Of a stretch of 64,000 nt of DNA, positions 59,342 through 64,000 are shown piece after piece. A program made the translations under genes and the position numbers. Position 1 is the stretch's first letter. Every line of letters starts with the position of its first letter. Source of the stretch: Roseospira visakhapatnamensis (GTDB lineage: Bacteria > Pseudomonadota > Alphaproteobacteria > Rhodospirillales > Rhodospirillaceae); contig NZ_JACIGK010000012.1 in assembly GCF_014197915.1 (NCBI RefSeq), forward strand, positions 86,659 to 150,658, written 5' to 3'. Under the pieces are notes generated by a model. The model was given only the letters and a program-made list of their open reading frames with translations, did no database searches and was not told the DNA's origin.

Positions 59342-61456
59342 ATGGCAGTCGAGATCGTCCGGTCCACCTGTCCACACGACTGCCCCAGCGCCTGCGCCCT
59401 GGACGTGGAGCGCTTGGCGCCGGATCGTGTCGGCCGGGTGCACGGGGGCCGCTGGAACCCCTACATCGACGGCGTCATCTGCGCCAAGGTGGCGCGCTAT
59501 GCCGAGCGGGTGCACAACCCGGACCGCCTGACGACGCCGCTGTTGCGCGATGGTCCCAAGGGCTCCGGCCGCTTCAAGCGCATCGGCTGGGACGAGGCCC
59601 TGGACCGAGTGGCCGAGGCCTTCGCGGCCGCGCGTCGCCGGCACGGCCCGCAGACGCTGTGGCCCTATAATTACGCCGGCACCATGGGCCTGGTGCAGCG
59701 CGACGGCATCCAGCGGTTCCGCGCCCTGCTGGGAACCTCGCTGCAACACGATACCTTCTGCACCAGCCTGGGCAATGCCGGCTGGGCCGCCGGCATGGGC
59801 GCCCACAAGTGGGGTGTCGACCCGCGCGAGATGGTCGACAGCGATGTCGTCGTCCTGTGGGGCCTGAACGCCGTGCACACCCAGGTGCAGACGATGGGCT
59901 GGGTGGCCCGGGCCCGCAAGGCGCGGGGCGCCAAGCTGGTGGTGGTGGACCCCTACCGCAATGCGACGGCCGAGAAGGCCGACCTGCACCTGATGCTCCG
60001 CCCGGGCACCGATGCCGCGCTGGCCTGCGCCGTCATGCATGTGCTGTTCCGCGACGGGCTGGCCGACCGCGCCTATCTGGCGGCCAGCGCCGACGATCCC
60101 GAGGGCCTGGAGGCGCACCTGAGGGACCGCACACCGGCCTGGGCGGCGCGCATCACCGGCCTGTCGGTGGACGAGATCGAGACCTTCGCCCGCCTGTATG
60201 GCGGGACCCGGCGGGCCTATCTGCGCATCGGCTACGGCTTCACGCGCTCGCGCAACGGCGCGGCGGCCATGCATGCCGTCACCAGCCTGCCGGCGGTCAG
60301 CGGCGCCTGGGCGCACCGGGGCGGCGGGGCGCTGTGGAGCATGTCCGGCCTGTTCCCCCTGGACACCAGCCTTATCACCGCCGCCGAACACCGCGACGGC
60401 ACCCAGCGCTGGCTGGACATGTCGCGCATCGGCGCCATCCTGACCGGTGACGAGCCCGATGCCCTGGCCGGCGGCCCGCCGGTGACGGCGATGCTGATCC
60501 AGAACACCAACCCCATGGTGACGGCCCCGGACAGCACCCGGGTCGCCCGGGGCTTTGCCCGCGAGGACCTGTTCGTCTGCGTGCACGACCAGATCCTGAC
60601 CGAGACCGCCCGCATGGCCGACGTGGTGCTGCCGGCGACCACCTTCCTGGAGCACGACGACCTCTACAAGGCCGGGGCGCATACGGTTCTTCAGGTCGGC
60701 CTTCAGGTCATCGAGCCCCTGGCCGAGGCGCGCTGCAATCATGATGTGCTGCGCGCCCTGATGGCGCGGTTGGAGGCACCGGCGCATGTGGCCAACGACA
60801 TGAGCGCCCGGGAACTGGTGGACGAGACCCTGCGCCTGTCCGGTCTTCCCCCGGCCCGGGAGATCCGGGACGGCGGCGGCCACGACTGCGCCGCCGGCTT
60901 TGACGCGCATCACTTCCGCAAGGGCTTCGGGCATGCCGACGGGCGTTTCCGCTTCCATGGCGCCTGGCACGGCGCCCAGGCGGCGGTGATGCCCGATTTG
61001 CCCGATCACCTGGAAACCATCGAGGCGGTGGACGCCGACCATCCCTTCCGCCTGGTGACGGCTCCGGCGCGGCACTTCCTCAACAGCAGCTTCAACGAGA
61101 CCCCCACCAGCCGGGCCATGGAACGCCGGCCCACGGTGCTCGTCCATCCGGACGACGCCGCGCGCGTGGGCCTGACGGACGGCGCGCCGGCGCGGCTGGG
61201 CAACCGGCGCGGGATCGTGACCCTGCGTGCGCGCCTGATCCCGGGGCTGGCGCCGGGCACCGTGGTGGTGGAAAGCCTGTGGTCCGCCGGCGCCTTCCCG
61301 GAGGGGGTCGGCATCAATGCCCTGGTGGGCGCCGATCCCGGCCCGCCCAACGGCGGGGCGGTGTTCCACGACACGGCGGTGTGGCTGCGGCCGGTCGCCG
61401 TCGGGGACGCGGAGGTTCCCGCCGGCGCGGACGCCGCCGCCCTGGAGCTTGCTTGA
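59342..61456 (+). CDS. Molybdopterin-containing oxidoreductase (formate dehydrogenase/DMSO reductase superfamily)
   Basis: A 704-residue enzyme with bis-MGD molybdenum and one [4Fe-4S] cluster. ATG 59342 follows AAGGA. Cluster ligands: C10, C14, C18 and C47 (STCPHDCPSACALDVE; VICAKVARY), with the usual Lys after the last Cys. TLWPYNYAGTMGLVQRDGIQ and LQHDTFCTSLGNAG precede the Mo site, C140 being a candidate ligand; VVLWGLNAVHTQVQTMGWVA and VVVDPYRNATAEKADLHLML bind cofactor; the C-terminal domain (VHPDDAARVGLTDGAPARLG) closes it. There is no Tat signal, so it is cytoplasmic, and no electron-transfer subunit adjoins it. The substrate is unknown. Confidence 0.88.
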   Translation: MAVEIVRSTCPHDCPSACALDVERLAPDRVGRVHGGRWNPYIDGVICAKVARYAERVHNPDRLTTPLLRDGPKGSGRFKRIGWDEALDRVAEAFAAARRRHGPQTLWPYNYAGTMGLVQRDGIQRFRALLGTSLQHDTFCTSLGNAGWAAGMGAHKWGVDPREMVDSDVVVLWGLNAVHTQVQTMGWVARARKARGAKLVVVDPYRNATAEKADLHLMLRPGTDAALACAVMHVLFRDGLADRAYLAASADDPEGLEAHLRDRTPAWAARITGLSVDEIETFARLYGGTRRAYLRIGYGFTRSRNGAAAMHAVTSLPAVSGAWAHRGGGALWSMSGLFPLDTSLITAAEHRDGTQRWLDMSRIGAILTGDEPDALAGGPPVTAMLIQNTNPMVTAPDSTRVARGFAREDLFVCVHDQILTETARMADVVLPATTFLEHDDLYKAGAHTVLQVGLQVIEPLAEARCNHDVLRALMARLEAPAHVANDMSARELVDETLRLSGLPPAREIRDGGGHDCAAGFDAHHFRKGFGHADGRFRFHGAWHGAQAAVMPDLPDHLETIEAVDADHPFRLVTAPARHFLNSSFNETPTSRAMERRPTVLVHPDDAARVGLTDGAPARLGNRRGIVTLRARLIPGLAPGTVVVESLWSAGAFPEGVGINALVGADPGPPNGGAVFHDTAVWLRPVAVGDAEVPAGADAAALELA

Positions 61457-61458
61457 TC

Positions 61459-62310
61459 ATGGCGGCGATGGTCGATGCGGCCCGCCACGGCCCCCGGCCG
61501 GCCCGGGTGGTGGTGGTCGGTAACGAGAAGGGCGGCTCCGGCAAGTCCACCGTCGCCATGCACCTGCTGATCGGCTTCCTGCGGGCCGGCTTCTCGGTGG
61601 GCAGCATCGATCTGGATGCCCGGCAGGGGACCTTGTCCACCTATGTCAGCAACCGCGAGGCCTACGTGCGGCGGACCAACGTCCCGCTGCCCTTGCCGAC
61701 TCACCAGGCGATCCAGCTTTCAGGGTCGGAGCAGGGCGACATCAACCGTCTGGACGATGCCGTCGGCGCGCTGCTGAGCGAATGCGACCTGATCCTGATA
61801 GACACGCCCGGCGCCGACAACTACCTGTCGCGGGCCGGTCACGCCTGGGCCGACATCCTGGTCACGCCCCTCAACGACAGCTTCATAGACCTGGATGTGC
61901 TGGCCAAGGTGGATCCGGACACCATGCGAATCCAGCGCCCCAGCCATTACAGCGAGATGGTCTGGGACATCAAGAAGCGGCGTGGCCTGCGCGACGGCGG
62001 CACCATCCACTGGGTGGTGCTGCGCAACCGCCTGTCGCAGCTGGACGCCCGCAACAAACGCGACATGGAGCAGCTTTTGCGCGACCTGTCGCGGCGCATT
62101 GGCTTTCAGCTGATCGAGGGGCTATGCGAGCGGGTGATCTATCGAGAGATGTATCTCAAGGGCCTGACGCTGCTGGATCTGCGCGAGAAGGGCACGGACA
62201 TCACCTTGTCCATGTCGCACATCGCCGCGCGCCAGGAGTTGCGCCGCCTGCTGGAGGCGCTGGGGGTCCCGGCCCACGCCGGTGAACCGGTGATGGCGGC
62301 GAGCGCCTGA
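61459..62310 (+). CDS. mipZ: Division-plane positioning ATPase MipZ
   Basis: A 283-residue ParA/MinD-family ATPase that forms a bipolar gradient through ParB and inhibits FtsZ away from midcell in alphaproteobacteria. ATG 61459 is two bases after the oxidoreductase stop. The deviant Walker A VVVVGNEKGGSGKSTVAMHL (~17-36) is the MipZ form, then GFSVGSIDLDARQGTLSTYV, Walker B CDLILIDTPGADNYLSRAGH, and WVVLRNRLSQLDARNKRDME. It ends RRLLEALGVPAH plus a short tail. It is intact and of normal length (~270-280). Being downstream of a redox enzyme is unexpected for a division regulator. Confidence 0.93.
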   Translation: MAAMVDAARHGPRPARVVVVGNEKGGSGKSTVAMHLLIGFLRAGFSVGSIDLDARQGTLSTYVSNREAYVRRTNVPLPLPTHQAIQLSGSEQGDINRLDDAVGALLSECDLILIDTPGADNYLSRAGHAWADILVTPLNDSFIDLDVLAKVDPDTMRIQRPSHYSEMVWDIKKRRGLRDGGTIHWVVLRNRLSQLDARNKRDMEQLLRDLSRRIGFQLIEGLCERVIYREMYLKGLTLLDLREKGTDITLSMSHIAARQELRRLLEALGVPAHAGEPVMAASA

Positions 62311-62537
62311 CCCGCTGGCGTTGTGTCATGTGAACGGAATCTTACAAAAGGGGTCCGAAAGGTGGCCGTCCGGCCACAGAATGCAAGGAAAGCGATATCC
62401 CGGCGGCAAAACGGTACTGGGATGCTTGATCACCCCACGGAATATGGCATGACTGTGACGGTTTGCTCAACGAACCGGGGTCGTGCCACAGCCGCAAAGG
62501 ATTGGGCCGGCCCCCACAATATGGGGGAAACGTTGGT

Positions 62538-63839
62538 ATGAGCATGTGGGGAAACGAGAACCGCGTCCGGGCCTCGGGATTGTTGACCGTGGCGCTGGCG
62601 ACGGGCGTCATGACGGGCCTCGCGCTTCAGGCGACGCCGGCCGGCGCCTCGGGGTTCCAGCTCAAGGAGCAAAGTGCCGAGGGCCTGGGCAACGCCTTCG
62701 CCGGCGCCACCGCGAAGGCCTATGATCCCAGCACGGCCTTCTGGAATCCGGCCGGCATGACCCGCCTGAGCGGCAATCATGCGTCCATGACCATGTCCTA
62801 CATCAGCCCGTCCTCGCGCTTCTCGGGCAGCGCCAGCACCGCCTTCGGCACGCCCGTCGGCGGATCGTCGGGCGGCGACGCGGCCAAGGATGCGTTCGTG
62901 CCCGCGACCTACGGGGTGATCAGCCTGAGTGATGACCTCAAGTTGGGTCTGGCCGTCAACGTCCCCTTCGGTCTCAGCACCGAGTATCCCCTCGACTGGG
63001 TCGGCCGCTATCAGGCCCTGGAATCACACCTGCACATCACCAGTGTCACGCCCACGGTGGCTTATCGTGTCACCGACAACCTGTCCGTCGGTGGCGGACC
63101 GGTGTTTCAGTACGCCACCGTCACCCTGACCTCGGCCATCAACAACCTGGGCCTGCTGCCCTACGACGGCCAGGGCAAGGTGTCCGGCGACGACCTGGGC
63201 TTCGGCTTCGCCCTGGGGGCTCTCTGGGAGTTCAACGAGCGGACCCGGATCGGTGTCAACTATCGCTCCCGGGTGCATCACACCTTCGACGGCACCAGCA
63301 GTTACGTCGACGTCCACCCGGTGCTGGCCGCCGCCGGGGGATTGGTGAACAGCGATGCCTCGGCGGACCTGACGACGCCGGACATCGCCAGCGTGGGCGT
63401 CTATCACGAGTTCAACGATCAGTGGGCGGCGGTCGCCGACGTGGCCTGGACCAACTGGTCGCTGTTCGAGGAATTGAAGGTGGACGCCGACGTGGGCGCC
63501 GATTCCCTCACCGTCGAGGACTGGCACGATACCGTGTTCGCCTCGGTCGGCGGCATCTACCGGCCCAACGAGCACTGGACGTTCCGCGCCGGCGTGGCCT
63601 ACGACATGTCGCCGGTTCCCGACAAGCATCGCACCGCCCGCATCCCCGGGGAGGACCGCTACTGGCTGGCCACCGGCGCGTCCTATCAGGTCGCCGACTG
63701 GCTGGAACTGGACGTCGGCTTCACCCACATCTTCGTCAACGACTCCACGATCAACGAAACCACCAGCCAGGGCAATTTGCGCGGCACCTACGAGAACGAC
63801 ATCAACATCGTCAGCATCGGCGGCAGCATCCGCTTCTAG
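62538..63839 (+). CDS. Outer-membrane transport protein, OMPP1/FadL/TodX family
   Basis: A 433-residue outer-membrane beta-barrel for uptake of long-chain fatty acids or other hydrophobic compounds. ATG 62538 has GGGGGA upstream. The signal peptide (LLTVALATGVMTGLALQATP) ends near AGAS, so the mature N-terminus is SGFQLKEQSAEGLGNAFAGA; FadL proteins share this start with its Gly/Phe hatch and AFWNPAGMTRL, the family's NPAG motif. Alternating strands continue to the C-terminal Phe (GGSIRF), which is the outer-membrane insertion signal. Its TAG stop coincides with the apparent left end of an insertion sequence. It is 227 bp after mipZ. Confidence 0.9.
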   Translation: MSMWGNENRVRASGLLTVALATGVMTGLALQATPAGASGFQLKEQSAEGLGNAFAGATAKAYDPSTAFWNPAGMTRLSGNHASMTMSYISPSSRFSGSASTAFGTPVGGSSGGDAAKDAFVPATYGVISLSDDLKLGLAVNVPFGLSTEYPLDWVGRYQALESHLHITSVTPTVAYRVTDNLSVGGGPVFQYATVTLTSAINNLGLLPYDGQGKVSGDDLGFGFALGALWEFNERTRIGVNYRSRVHHTFDGTSSYVDVHPVLAAAGGLVNSDASADLTTPDIASVGVYHEFNDQWAAVADVAWTNWSLFEELKVDADVGADSLTVEDWHDTVFASVGGIYRPNEHWTFRAGVAYDMSPVPDKHRTARIPGEDRYWLATGASYQVADWLELDVGFTHIFVNDSTINETTSQGNLRGTYENDINIVSIGGSIRF

Positions 63840-63900
63840 AGTGCTCTGGGGTCGGGTTGAGTCGCCAGGGATTCCCACGGACTCGATTTTATGATTCAAC

Positions 63901-63925
63901 GGACCGACCGTTAGGAGGTCGGTCC
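63901..63925 (+). promoter_or_regulatory. Hairpin carrying the transposase ribosome-binding site
   Basis: GGACCGACC (63901-63909) pairs perfectly with GGTCGGTCC (63917-63925) with a 7-base loop. The Shine-Dalgarno AGGAGG (63913-63918) lies in the loop and the start of the right arm, 9 bases before the ATG. Confidence 0.7.
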
Positions 63926-63927
63926 GC

Positions 63928-64000
63928 ATGGGAAAACCCTATTCGCGTGATTTGCGAGGGCGCTTCGTGGCGCTGTTGGAAGAGGGGCTTTCGGCCAGTG
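63928..64000 (+). CDS. IS630-family transposase, N-terminal fragment
   Basis: Only 24 codons are in the window: MGKPYSRDLRGRFVALLEEG, then LSAS. This is the start of an IS630-type transposase, whose N-terminal helix-turn-helix usually begins M-x-x-x-YS-x-DLR-x-R-V-x-x-x-x-x-x-G-x-S. The DDE catalytic domain lies beyond 64,000, so intactness cannot be judged. ATG 63928 follows AGGAGG. Confidence 0.75.
   Translation, partial: MGKPYSRDLRGRFVALLEEGLSAS

Larger units (their letters stand above)
63839..64000 (+). mobile_element. IS630-family insertion sequence, left end (cut by the window)
   Basis: From just after a TA dinucleotide (63837-63838), which is the IS630 target, the sequence changes character and leads into a transposase start. 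The terminal inverted repeat should begin near GAGTGCTCTGGGGTCGG; the right end is outside the window, so the boundary is inferred. Confidence 0.55.

Noticed and set aside
1..64000. tRNA, rRNA or tmRNA genes
   Set aside because: I scanned the intergenic stretches for T-loop and anticodon-arm patterns and found none; a covariance-model search would settle it.

Overview
The window is high-GC DNA from an alphaproteobacterium, most likely a member of the Rhodospirillales (Rhodospirillaceae-like). The basis is gene content: a MipZ division ATPase, an adenosylcobalamin-dependent class II ribonucleotide reductase, malonyl-CoA decarboxylase, two large chemoreceptors, an ftsE-ftsX pair followed by ydcF- and plsC-like genes, opgG/opgH glucan synthesis, and a 41-residue L36 protein of the alphaproteobacterial kind. 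The genus cannot be fixed from the sequence alone.

Positions 1-11.7 kb hold a prophage remnant read on the minus strand. In transcription order it has the last ~75 codons of a large terminase, a P22-type portal, a small unknown, a scaffold-like protein, an N4-gp56/DUF4043-type capsid, several small virion proteins including a P22 gp4-like connector, and Ala-rich tail-fibre-type proteins running off the left edge. At about 11,290 the truncated terminase meets the C-terminal stub of a tyrosine integrase on the opposite strand, so the early part of the phage appears to have been deleted. A small low-GC scrap and a hairpin follow.

11.9-30.3 kb is core chromosome: a chemoreceptor, malonyl-CoA decarboxylase, NAD(P)HX repair, trmB-metK, rpmJ, nrdJ, the ftsE-ftsX-ydcF-plsC run, a zinc-ribbon membrane protein, a degenerate HNH-like protein, ahcY, and a second membrane protein paralogous to the zinc-ribbon one. 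metK and ahcY both serve the activated methyl cycle. ahcY carries a perfect 20-bp palindrome inside its probable promoter. A palindromic repeat family appears after the malonyl-CoA decarboxylase and ahcY genes.

30.6-46.4 kb: an opgG-(small membrane protein)-opgH operon for periplasmic glucans, a secreted protein of unknown role, a stand-alone cyclic-nucleotide-binding protein, an AT-rich promoter island, a second chemoreceptor, rdgB and a UvrD-type helicase, an orphan HigA-like regulator, two membrane proteins (DUF3754-like and DUF6524-like) and an orphan TAXI-type binding protein.

46.8-58.9 kb is a nine-gene minus-strand operon, mostly joined by 4-bp start/stop overlaps: two GT28/COG4671-like and two GT4-like glycosyltransferases, a polysaccharide-deacetylase-like protein, then a complete family-5 ABC importer with fused twin ATPases, a binding protein and two permeases. 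Joining glycan synthesis to an importer in one transcription unit is the most interesting arrangement in the window.

59.2-64 kb: a molybdopterin oxidoreductase behind a promoter that overlaps a nested inverted repeat, mipZ two bases downstream of it, a FadL-type outer-membrane protein, and the start of an IS630-family insertion sequence. That IS appears to begin at the TA of the FadL-type stop codon, and its transposase ribosome-binding site lies in a hairpin.
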